64,000 bases of DNA, from NCBI GenBank assembly GCA_947471745.1, contig CANJKZ010001116.1:1066501-1130500 (forward strand). The letters are read 5' to 3'. A program made the position numbers and the translations under genes. The notes under the pieces are model-generated. The model did no database searches. It was not told the origin of the DNA and saw nothing but the letters and a program-made list of their open reading frames with translations. The DNA is from Closterium sp. Naga37s-1 (Eukaryota > Streptophyta > Zygnematophyceae > Desmidiales > Closteriaceae). This document shows positions 23,370-33,900 of the stretch, one piece after another (within the stretch, counting starts at the first letter, position 1; each line of letters begins with the position of its first letter).

Positions 23370-23982
23370 AATCAGCAGTGATGCCGGCATTGCTGCCATA
23401 TGCAGCAAAGCCTAGAAAACACACATGTGTATAATGTTAGATGAGTGGAATATGTTGCTCCAATAGCTCTTTCAGATTGTTGCTTTGGTGAATGGGAGAA
23501 CAATCCCAGCATTCGTCAGTTACATGAGGGATTTTCGCATTCAATGCAAGCGTGAAGCGCGGGTTACCATTCGCAAATGTCTCGGCCTCTATTTCCCCCA
23601 TTCTGCGCAATCCCCCCCGTTTCCCTCGGGAAATGTCGCTAGCTGGAATGGACAGGTTTCATCAGGGCGCCTTCAAGCACTCATCATGCCTCGTATCGCG
23701 CCACGTCGCCACTGCCTGCCACCCGAATCACCAACCGGTACGGCGAAAGAGGAGGAAAGCAACGACGAAGCACACGATCTGCTCTCGTGGCCCCGGTGAC
23801 AAACTATGGAGGGAGAATTCGAACGCCCCGAGGTGGGACTCGCCGACAGCCGTCTGCGCGACGGCATGGTGGCAGCACGGCTAGCGCGAGACGCAAAACC
23901 GGGGAGCGCACAACACAGGCCTAGCCTCGCCTTATTCTGGTACACCGACGCTTCGATTCTTCGCTAGTTCGAGGAATAGGAA
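23370..23982. other. Intergenic between glyoxalase I and PLAC8 gene
   Basis: About 0.6 kb with no gene that I can support; 3' region of glyoxalase I and promoter/5' UTR of the next gene. Confidence 0.5.
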
Positions 23983-25216
23983 ATGGCAGAGCAAGGAGGA
24001 CGAAGCGGCGGGAGGGGGGGTGGGGGAGGCGGCGGAGAGGGAAAGGCGCATGACCGGAGGGAAGATGCGGAGGCAGAGGCGGATCCCGAAGCGTGCGAGC
24101 GGCCGTTCGAGCAGCGGCCGTCGTGGCTGCACCGGCGCGGCAAGGGCGAGTGGAACTCGGGGCTAAAGGACTTTCCTCGGGATCCCCGCGCCGCCGTCCT
24201 CGGGTGCTGCGCGCCGTGCTACCTCTTCGCGCAGACCGCGCGCAAGATCACCGACGGGCGCGTGCAGTTCTCGAGGCGAGTCGCCTCCTCCTCTTCCGAG
24301 CTAGACGGCCCCCTGAATATCGTTTTCTGGCTTGGCTGTTGAATGCCCTGAATGGCCTCACCGCCCCACACCGCCCATCACCACCCATCATCATCTCCCT
24401 TCACCTCCCTCGCCTCCCCGTCCGCAGGGCCTTTGCGACCTACTGCCTGGTGGGCGGGTGCTGGGGCGTGCCTCTCTCGTTCATCCTCGGCCCCTTCGCC
24501 TACTGGTTCACGTGTGTGCCGTGCTACGCGGAGTCTATACGCCGCCAGCTGCGCCACTCGAAGGGGCTGCACGAACGACCCATGGATGACTTTGCCGCCC
24601 ACTGCTGCTGCCACCCGTGCGCGCTTTGTCAGGTGCTACCATCCGTACGTGCTTTGTCAGGTAGTGCTGCTACGATCCGTACGTGCTTTGTCAGGTAGTG
24701 CTGCTACCATCCGTACGTGCTTTGTCAGGTAGTGCTGCTACGATCCGTACGTGCTTTGTCAGGTAGTGCTGCTGCTGCTGCTGCCGCTGTGGCTCTTGGA
24801 GGTTTATCCAGCACATGCAGGAGTACATGGAGACCCGAGAGTTTGACTTGGAGCTGGTGGCGGGGCCATCGCACCCCACTGTGCCCGTATTCTCATGTGC
24901 CCTCATCTTCAATCCATGTGTGCATGTCACACCCACCCCCAACCATGATGCCCATGCAGGAATACAGGGAGAGACGCGAGTTTGACTTGGAGTTAGTGGC
25001 AGGGCCCAGACACCCATGTGCCATGTACTTGTGTCCCTACACACTTCAATGCCCTCATGACCACCAACCATGATGCCCACGCAGGAGTACAGGGAGACCC
25101 GTGAGTTTGACTTGGAGCTGGTGGCAGGGCCAACACACCCCACTGTGGACCGACCACCATCGGAAACTGCCAGGCATCTGGAGCACCTGCAGGAGACACA
25201 GCAGATGGGGCGGTGA
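23983..25216 (+). CDS. PLAC8-domain cysteine-rich membrane protein
   Basis: Exons 23983-24275, 24428-24632 and 25085-25216; 209 aa. PLAC8 proteins in plants are small membrane proteins linked to cell-size control and cadmium or calcium handling. The PLAC8 pattern is clear: LGCCAPCYLFAQTARKI, CLVGGCWGVPLSFILGP with CVPCYAESIRRQLR, then CCCHPCALCQEYRE. The N-terminus is a Gly-rich and acidic tail. The first intron appears to be GC-AG (TCTCGAG|GCGAGT to CCGCAG), chosen because it gives FSR-AFATYCLVG in frame. The last exon has two further copies upstream (24821 and 24960). The function of this copy is not known. Confidence 0.85.
24633..24766 (+). repeat. Tandem donor repeat in PLAC8 intron 2
   Basis: Exon 2 ends GCTTTGTCAG|GTGCTACC. 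The string GCTTTGTCAG|GTAGTGCTGC then recurs with a 34-bp period, giving donors at 24633, 24661, 24695, 24729 and 24763. The last unit runs into a short CTG tract. Confidence 0.9.
24821..25084 (+). repeat. Two upstream copies of the last PLAC8 exon
   Basis: Copies begin after CATGCAG at 24821 (EYMETREFDLELVAGPSHPT) and 24960 (EYRERREFDLELVAGPRHP); the third at 25085 is the modelled exon. Each keeps an acceptor but loses similarity after the first 50-60 bases. Spacers between copies are also related (CATGATGCCCA-type). They are alternative exon starts or decaying duplicates. Confidence 0.8.
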
Positions 25217-25753
25217 TGCGCATTGGGTGCAGAGCAAATGGTACCAGCTTTTGGGGACAAGAGTTGACTCTACAAGAATGACGGATACCAGCAGATACCA
25301 CAAACACCGCAGGTTCAGCAGGATACGGATGGAGTCAAAGCCAGTGATTCTTAGTCGAGTGAAAAGTACCGTAACTGGAAGATGTAGCAAATTTCAGAGA
25401 CTCAGCAGGAGGATACCTGACAGCATTTTCCAATAAGGTCAATGACCAGGCTTGTACAGACTCCGAAATGGAGTGCAAGACTCACTGCAAATGATCTAGC
25501 TCTATTAATTTCTTCAGGCTGAGATTGAGCTTGCGGCACCTATCTCGCGTTGAGCTGTCACCCGAAACATGTTAATGTGAAAAGCTGGCAGCTGAATGTG
25601 CTGCACATGCAAAAGCTCTGCACCTTGTCCAAGGTTTTGAGAGCTAATGACATTTTTCCTAGACTTACTATGCCACACCAGTGTGACAATAATGAATACA
25701 ATAGCTCTGGACTGGTTGTTGCTGGAATGACAATCACCATAATCATACGCTAT
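25217..25753. other. Intergenic, convergent 3' ends of PLAC8 and thioredoxin z genes
   Basis: About 0.5 kb between two genes transcribed toward each other. No gene supported; presumably both polyadenylation regions. Confidence 0.5.
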
Positions 25754-27312
25754 CTACATCTCCTCGATCAGCTGCTTGATGGACGCAATGGGTAGCAAGC
25801 CCTCGGTGCGGACGGCAAGCTTTGACTTATCCTTGCTCACAAACACCACTGTGGGTAGCCCACGGATCTGGATATGGCGAGGGATGGTGTGGAAGGATCA
25901 GGCATGGGAGGGAGGGAAAGCATGCGCGATGGGGAGGGTTGAGGGTTTGCGGTTGGAGTGAGATGTGAGGGGAGGTATGTAGAGAGCATAGGAGGGGTGT
26001 GAATGTACTTGAGCGAGCATGTGTTTTGAGGGAGTGAGCGTTCGATTACGCAAATGTGTGCGAACGTGCGAGCGAGTGTAAGTGCGAGGGCATGGGCACA
26101 GGCCTCGAGCTGATTGGCAAGCTCATACTCCTCGTCCGTGTGGGCACGCGTAGGAGGTGCGTATGTGAGCGTGCGTGTGAGTGAGGGAGCGAGCAAGTGT
26201 GAGTGCGAGGGCATGTGTCGGCTCGGCACAGGCACGCACCTCGAGCTGGTTGGCGAGCTCGTACTCCTCGTCCGTGTCCACCTTGAGAAACAGCACCTCG
26301 CCATGGTACTCCACTGCTAGCTGCACAAGGAGAACGGCGGCAGCGCATCATGGGGGCACGGCGGCATGGGGGCATGGCGGCATGGGGGCATGGCGGCATG
26401 GGAGTATGGGAGTATGGGGACATGGAAGCATGGGAGCGTGAGAACAAGGGGTATGGGAGCATGGGGGCATGAGGGGTATGAGGGCATGGAGGCATGAGGG
26501 GCATGAGGGCATGGAGGCATGAGGGGAATGGGAGTATGGGGGGATAGGGGTATTATGGGTATGGGGAACATGAATTGAGTCAAACGGCGCACCTGTTCGA
26601 GTTCCTGTCCGAGGAGAATGCAGGGGCCGCACCACGTGGCGTGGAAGTCGGCAAGTGAGTCAACTCAAAGAGCGGCACTACTATTCTTGAGGTGCGTCAC
26701 TAGAAACTGACCTGCTCCAGCTCCTGTGCGAGGAGGATGCAGGGGCCGCACCACGTGGCGTAGAAGTCGATCACCATGGGCAGCGGCCGATCGCCCGACA
26801 GCAACGCGTCCAGCTCCTTCCCGTTCACCTTGCGCTGCCCGCGGGACGGTGGGGGGGGAGGGGGAGAGGGGGAGGAGAGGGACGGGGGACTGGGGACAAG
26901 AATTGAGGCGATTATAATGTATTGACTTTTGAGTCGACTCAAAAGTCAACTCGGCGATTATAATGTATTCTTCAGTACTCGTCTCCGGTTATATCTATCC
27001 TTGTTTTTTTTCCGTATTGTTTTTTTTTTTTCGTTTGTCATTAATAAAGGATATGGCCATGGATCCAGCATGCCGTCATACCACGAGGTTGCATTGAACG
27101 GAGAACGCTGATTGGCTGCTCGACCCCGCTCTCGCCAATTTGCCCCTGAAGCTGTCCGATCGCAGACCCCGAATGCCGCGTGCGCGAAGCGGATGCGACA
27201 GCGCTGCCGTCGCATGTTGTCGCACGTGAGCTGAATCGCGCGATACAGTCCCAGCGGCGCGTGAAGTCGCGAGGCCGCTGATCGCGGGAGTTACGGCAAC
27301 AGCCGACGCCAT
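25754..27312 (-). CDS. TRXz: Plastid thioredoxin z (CITRX-type)
   Basis: Exons (minus) 27312-27082, 26834-26712, 26320-26240, 25867-25754; 549 nt, 182 aa. Thioredoxin z is a plastid thioredoxin tied to the plastid-encoded RNA polymerase complex. The N-terminal exon is rich in Ser, Arg and Ala (MASAVAVTPAISGLATSRAA), as a transit peptide. Exon 2 has the redox site DFYATWCGPCILLAQELEQ; exon 3 LAVEYHGEVLFLKVDTDEEY; exon 4 IRGLPTVVFVSKDKSK, with the cis-proline of the fold, ending IEEM. The YATWCGPCIL.AQELE and KVDTD.EYE patterns are those I know for CITRX/TRX z. Introns 2 and 3 contain partial copies of exons 2 and 3, and intron 1 a 28-bp palindrome. Confidence 0.9.
26105..26660 (-). repeat. Partial copies of thioredoxin z exons 2 and 3, and a GGCATGGG-type array
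   Basis: 26660-26594 (minus) repeats the active-site half of exon 2 (DFHATWCGPCILLGQELEQ) with its own donor GAACAG|GTGCGCCG but no clear acceptor. 26150-26105 repeats the end of exon 3 (TDEEYELANQLE). 26340-26570 is an irregular purine-rich array of GGGGGCATGGCGGCAT type. The exon 2 copy and the real exon 2 are separated by an imperfect palindrome at 26656-26669 (TGAGTCAACTCAAA). Confidence 0.8.
26907..26969. repeat. 28-bp perfect palindrome flanked by 17-bp direct repeats
   Basis: 26922-26949 is a perfect palindrome centred on GTCGAC with core TTTTGAGTCGACTCAAAA. On both sides stands GGCGATTATAATGTATT (26907-26923 and 26953-26969). It lies in intron 1 of thioredoxin z. Confidence 0.95.
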
Positions 27313-27910
27313 GGAATGTCACGACTACTTTCAGCTGTCACAAGGTCTAGGGGCGAGCGGCTCAGGCCACTATGGAACGCGGTGCGGAAGAAAAGCAAAC
27401 GGAATTGATCACGGCGGGGCGAGGACAATAACGAGGAGACGTTTTTTCACGACGCGAGTAACGGCGGCAGACAGCGAAACAGCTGCACCGCCGAGCTGAA
27501 GGAAGCGGGATGAGTGATAAAACAAGGAAGGGCGGATCGGAGCTGAGGAGAAGAAGAGTGAAATGTTTCTCGAGCTTGTATGGACTGGTGGGGTAGGTTG
27601 ACGGCAGCATTGTAGCGAAGGCCGCGTAGATATTTGCGGGCGCCACGTAAAGCACGCAGGAAACGTGGAGATCCCCGAGGTTCCATCATCTTTCCGAGAC
27701 GCTGGGCATCGCATTGCACAGAGAAAGTGCTAACTTGTACTAAACAATTGAACATAGGCATAGGCTAATGCATTTAGACAATGTAAGCTGAATTTGGATG
27801 CTCTGTTCTTGATTGCAGAGGCATTTTCTTCACAACCTACTGTCAATTATATCAATTAGAGGAAACATATTATACAGCATGCCTGCTAAAATCAACCTTT
27901 TCTCGTGTGG
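27313..27910. other. Intergenic between EXO84 3' end and thioredoxin z 5' end
   Basis: About 0.6 kb; should contain the thioredoxin z promoter (minus) and the EXO84 3' UTR. Nothing else recognised. Confidence 0.5.
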
Positions 27911-30900
27911 CTATTGATAGCCTTTGTCAATTAGATGCCGTTCAATCGCTTGCTGAGCCAGCTCTCTGAACTTCTCATCGCCCGGGCACTCCCTGCAGCA
28001 CATTGCAGAACGCATATGGATGGCAGTGAGTTTGCTTGCATGGCAGTGAGTTTGCATGGCAGTGAGTTTGCATGGCAGTGAGTTTGCATGGCAGTGAGTT
28101 TGCATGGCAGTGAGTTTGCATGGCAGTGAGTTTGCATGGCAGTGAGTTTGCATGGTAGTAAGTTTGCATGGTAGTGGGTTTGCATGCAAGAGCGACATTG
28201 CATGGGGCCCCATACCCATCCGCAGCCTCCCACTGCCCCACCAACCATGCCTACCGGTTGAGGTCAAAGGACTCGCGGGCGCGCTCCATGCTGGTGTCCG
28301 CCACCTGCTGCAGCTGCCATCCCACTTCCCATCCCCATCTTCATCCCCAGCATCCAACATCCCCACCACCACTGCACTCACCGGTTGAGGTCAAAGGACT
28401 CGCGGGCACGCTCCATGCTGGTATCGGCCACCTGCTGCAGCTGCCGTGATGTGAAGTGGTAGCGCGCCGCCACCTCCTTGAGGAACGATATGTCCATCAG
28501 GAACTGGAGGGGTAATAAGGGGGGAGTGGGGGGACAGTGGTGAGGATGGGCCGAGGCATGAAGTGGTAGCGTGCCGCCACCTCCTTGAGGAATGAGATGT
28601 CCATCAGGAACTGCAGTGGGAGAGGGGGAGGGGCGGGGGAGAGAGGAGAAGGGAGCAGTGGCGATGGGAGCAACGCCAGCCCGTACTGTGTGAGCTTCGG
28701 CCTTTAGGTATCCCAACCACGCACCTGCTGCATCTCCCACACCCACCTGCTGCATCGCCCACACCCACCTGCTGCAGCCCAAACACCCACCTGCTGCAGC
28801 CCGGTAGGCCCGACAAAGTTGTGGCTGTCCTCCCAGGCCTTGTCGTGGCAGATGAGTGTGAGCAGCGCCAGCCCGTACTGCGTGAGCAGCTGCAGCACCA
28901 GGCGGTCGCGCCCCGCCAGCATCTCCGATGCCGCATCCGATACCGTCAGCGTCATGAACAGAAAGTTCTGCACGCACGTGGGAGCACGAGGAGAGGAGTG
29001 CACAGGGAACAGCACGTGGGGAGGCGTATGGTAAGGCAGGCATATGAAAAGGCATGGGAGAGGGCTTCTGAGGCGCCTCAAACGTCGCGCCCCGCCAGTA
29101 CCTCCGATGCCACATTGGATATGGTGAAGCGTGGTGAAGAGAAAGGTCTGCCGGCATGTGAGCATGAGGAATGCACAGGAAACAACGTTTAAGGTGCCTT
29201 AGAAGTAAATAGGATATGGTGAGCGTGGTGTACGGGAAAGTTCTTTTGAGACGTCTCAAAAGTAAATAGGATATGGTGAGCGTGGTGTACGGGAAAGTTC
29301 TTTTGAGACGTCTCAGAAGTAAATAGGATATGGTGAGCGTGGTGTAAGGGAAAGTTCTGCACATGCATGTGAGCGGCCAAGTGAGAAGATATGTGAGAGG
29401 GCATGTGCGAGGGCATGTGAGAAGACATGTGAGAGGGCATGTGAGAGGGCATGTGCGAGGGCATGTGAGAAGACATGTGAGAGGGCATGTGAGAGGGCAT
29501 GTGAGAGGGCATGTGAGAGGGCATGTGAGAGGGCATGTGAGAGGGCATGTGAGAGGGCATGTGAGAGGGCATGTGAGAGGGCATGTGAGAGGGCATGTGA
29601 GAGGGCATGTGAGAGGGCATGTGAGAGGGCATGTAAGAGGGCATGTGAGAGGGCATGTGAGAGGGCATGTGAGAGGGCATGTGAGAAAGCATTTGCAGGG
29701 AGCTGACCTTGAGAGCCTCGGATGGCTGGGCATCATTGAACCAGAGCGAGGGATCAGACTCCACCTGATGGCGCAGCGGTGCCCAGTGGGGTTCACACCA
29801 TGGGGAGGGGAAATGGGATAGGAAGCACGGGTGGAGAAGACTTTTGATTCGACTCAAGAGCTGACCTTGAGGGCCTCGGATGGCTGCGCATCATTGAACC
29901 AGAGCGAGGGATCTGACTCCACCTGATGGCACGGCGGTGCCCAGTGGGGTTCACACCATGGGGAGGGGAAATGGGATAGGAAGCACGGGTGGAGGAGGAA
30001 ACACGAGGAACACATGAGAGAAACAACATATACAACATGGACAAGGAACTTCCTTTTGATATAATCACTATCACTCCCGATCACCTTTGCACCCCACCCT
30101 CACTCCCAACCCAACCACCCTCGCACACTCATTCGCAGTCACCCTCTCTCCCAGTCACCCCCACATGGAACGCCCACCTGGTCCATGAGGAAGTAGAGGT
30201 GGGGCAGCAGCGCGTCATCCATGCACGCATCGGGATACAGCAGCTCCGTGGCCTTCTGCATGCAGAACCCCATTTTCAGATCCTCCACGCCCTCACTCAG
30301 CTGCTTCTTCCACGCCAGCAGCTGCTGCCGCTTCGCCTCCCCGCCCGAGCTCCTTCGCTGCTCCCGGCTCGCCCGCTGCCCCGCCACCGGCTGCGTCAGC
30401 CGCACTGCCAGCCTCGGGAGCTCCTCTGCTAGAGTAACCGCGTTGGCAATCAGAGCCAGCTGCTGCCGGTCCGTCACTGCCTTGTTCACGATTCCTGCCG
30501 CCCCTGCGCCGCCTCCCTCCCCCTCCGCGCCTTCCCCGGGGCCCCCGGCTTGGCTGGTGGAGGCGGAAAAGGCGGCGGAGGCGGAGGCGTCCCAATCAGA
30601 GGAGGAGTCTTCAGGGGTGCGGGCGCGGTTGAGCATGGCCGTGTACTGGGAGTAAAGGTGTGCTAGCCCGTCCAGGGTTGGTGTGGTGAGCTGCAGATTC
30701 ACTATCGGCACCACGTCCTCTAGAAAGTCCTGCGCATAAAGAGTGACGGGTTGTGGGTGAATGGGAGGCGCGAGGAGAGAGAGAAAAAAAGGGAACGGGG
30801 CAGGGGATGTCGGGAGGGCGTGGTGAGATGCAGGTTCACTATCGGCACCACGTCCTCTAGAAAGTCCTGCAAACAGAGAGGAGGTGTGGGAAGAAAGGGG

Positions 30901-33900
30901 TACGGGAGAAGGAGGGAGAGCGGCACAGGCCGAGGAAAGAGGACAGATGGGGCAAGAAGGGTGGTGAGCTGCAGCCTGCAGGTTCACTATCGGCACCACG
31001 TCCTCTAGAAATGACTTTTGAGTCGACTCAAAAGGTTCACTATCGGCACCACGTCCTCTAGAAATGACTTTTGAGTCGACTCAAAAGGTTCACTATCGGC
31101 ACCACGTCCTCTAGAAATGACTTTTGAGTTGACTCAAAAGGTTCACTATCGGCACCACGTCCTCTAGAAATGACTTTTGAGTCGACTCAAAAGGTTCACT
31201 ATCGGCACCACGTCCTCTAGAAATGACTTTTGAGTCGACTCAAAAGGTTCACTATCGGCACCACGTCCTCTAGAAATGACTTTTGAGTTGACTCAAAAGG
31301 TTCACTATCGGCACCACGTCCTCTAGAAATGACTTTTGAGTCGACTCAAAAGGTTCACTATCGGCACCACGTCCTCTAGAAATGACTTTTGAGTCGACTC
31401 AAAAGGTTCACTATCGGCACCACGTCCTCTAGAAATGACTTTTGAGTCGACTCAAAAGGTTCACTATCGGCACCACGTCCTCTAGAAATGACTTTTGAGT
31501 CGACTCAAAAGTCACCTTGAGTCGACTCAAAAGGTTCACTATCGGCACAACGTCCTCTAGAAATGACTTTTGATTCGACTCAAAAGTCACCTTGAGTCGA
31601 CTCAAAAGGTTCACTATCGGCACCACGTCCTCTAGAAATGACTTTTGAGTCGACTCATAAGTCACCTTGAGTCGACTCAAAAGGTTCACTATCGGCACAA
31701 CGTCCTCTAGAAATGACTTTTGAGTCGACTCAAAAGTCACCTTGAGTCGACTCAAAAGGTTCACTATCGGCACCACGTCCTCTAGAAATGACTTTTGAGT
31801 CGACTCAAAAGGTTCACTATCGGCACAACGTCCTCTAGAAATGACTTTTGAGTCGACTCAAAAGTCACCTTGAGTCGACTCAAAAGGTTCACTATCGGCA
31901 CCACGTCCTCTAGAAATGACTTTTGAGTCGACTCAAAAGTCACCTTGAGTCGACTCAAAAGGTTCACTATCGGCACAACGTCCTCTAGAAATGACTTTTG
32001 AGTCGACTCAAAAGTCACCTTGAGTCGACTCAAAAGGTTCACTATCGGCACCACGTCCTCTAGAAATGACTTTTGAGTCGACTCAAAAGTCACCTTGAGT
32101 CGACTCAAAAGGTTCACTATCGGCACCACGTCCTCTAGAAATCCGTGTGCTCAGTGAGGGGATGTGGGGAGAGGGGTAAGGAGGAGCGAGAGTGAGGAAC
32201 GGGGAGGGAGGGAAGCGGGAGGCAGGAGGATGGAGAGCGAGGGAGGGCGAAGACTGAGGAAATAAGGAAAAAGGGTAGTTCAGAGGACACACGTGCACCA
32301 TAGAGTAGAGCCAGTACGGAGGCACAACACACCTGCACCATGGAATAGAGCCGGTACGCGCTGCTGGTAAGCTGGAAATTCGCAACCGGAGCATCCGCCA
32401 GCATCCGAGCAGCAGCGCTGCGCGGCGCAGACGGCACGGGCAGCAGCGACTAGTCGTCCCCCGCAGCCATGGCCTGCACGCTCTCCTCTATCCGCCTTAT
32501 GTTCGCCTCCAGCGCAAGCTCCACATTGGGGCGCACGAGGCGCATGAGCACGGCCGCCATGGCCAGCCCATGATCCTCCAGCAGCGAACAATGCCCCACC
32601 GCGATTTGCACGCACTCAGCGGCCAATCGCAGCCCGCCAGCTGCCGCAGCCGACGTCAGCACGTACTGTTGCAGCAGGTCCCCGCACCATTCTGTCTGCC
32701 CGTGCGCCCAGAGCACCAGCTCTGACGCGCATGAGGGCGTGTCGCCGAAAACCGCCTTGGAGTCCTGAGCTGCTGCCAGGATCGTGGAGAATACCAGCCG
32801 TGAGATCTTGGCCGTGTAAGCTGCACCGTAGGATACGCCCCCCGGGCGCAGCGGCTGCACGGCAGCCTGCACCTGCGCGCCGTGGCATGCCAGCATCAGC
32901 GTGTGCGCGCGCTTCGGGTCGCCGAGCCTCGCCAGCGCAGCCACGGCGTGCCGAAGCTCTGCTCGCCGAACCGACGGCTGCAGGGTGATCCGCGCCAGCA
33001 GGTCAACCAGCTCGGCGCGCTTCTCAGCAAGGCTCGTATCTAGGGTCTCCAGGGAGTCTTTATTCACTGCTGGCCGCTGCCCCACGCGGCACATCACCAC
33101 AGCATCTTCCCCTTTCGCCAGCAGATCAAGAGCCTCGTCTATCCGCCTCTCTGCCAGGCACACAGCCATTTTGTCCGGGATTTGCAGCAGATTGGCCTCC
33201 TGCGAGGAAGCTTCCTTGTCGTCCTCGTAGACGGAGCGGTCGGGGTCGGCGAGGTGTGATTGGACGATGGGCGAGCGGTCGGAGAGGGAGTGGATGAGCG
33301 TGGACTGTGCGGTGAGCAGCGAGCGCACGTTGCGCAGCTCGCCCTCCAGCTCCGATATCTCCTTTGCCGTGCTGCGGAGGTGGTTCAAAGAGGTAGCGCG
33401 GAGTGGAGAGGAATGGAGTGGAGTGGAGTGGAGAGGGGTGGAGTGGAGTGGAGTGGAGAGGAGAGGAGAGGGGTGGAGAGGAGTGGAGAGGGGTGGAGAG
33501 GAGTGGAGAGGAGTGGAGAGGAGCGGAGTGGAGAGGCGGGTAGGGCGCGTAAGGTGGGATGGAAGTGGAAAGAAAGAGGAACAGAAAACGACGTGAGCAA
33601 ATTGTTATACTGTGCGTTGCATTTGACATGACATTTTTCGCATGCTGCATAGCGACATAATGACAGGGACAGGGACGGGCTTACAGGATGAAGGAGAGGG
33701 ATGGCCTTACCGGATGAAGGACTTGTAGTTGGCGTACACGCTCTTGCGCATCTCCTCCGCGGATGCGCGCTTGAAGTCCACCAGTTCCGCGCACAGCTTC
33801 CGCAATGACTGCGAATCAGATTGTGACGTGAGTTAAACGAGTGAGCTAGACACGCGAGTGAGATATGTGAGTCAAATGCGTGACTCAGGAATGGGATTGC

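Noticed and set aside
29363..29857. His-Val-Arg-Gly and Met-Pro-Ser-His repeat frames
   Set aside because: Both strands of the 12-bp intronic array are open; no gene.
31429..32129. Minus-strand frames encoding FLEDVVPIVNLLSRLK repeats
   Set aside because: Read-through of the exon-fragment array and palindrome; no supporting splice structure.
31012..32142. CRISPR-like array of palindromic repeats with regular spacing
   Set aside because: The 'spacers' are all the same EXO84 exon fragment, the context is a eukaryotic intron and no cas genes exist. It is a tandem duplication array.
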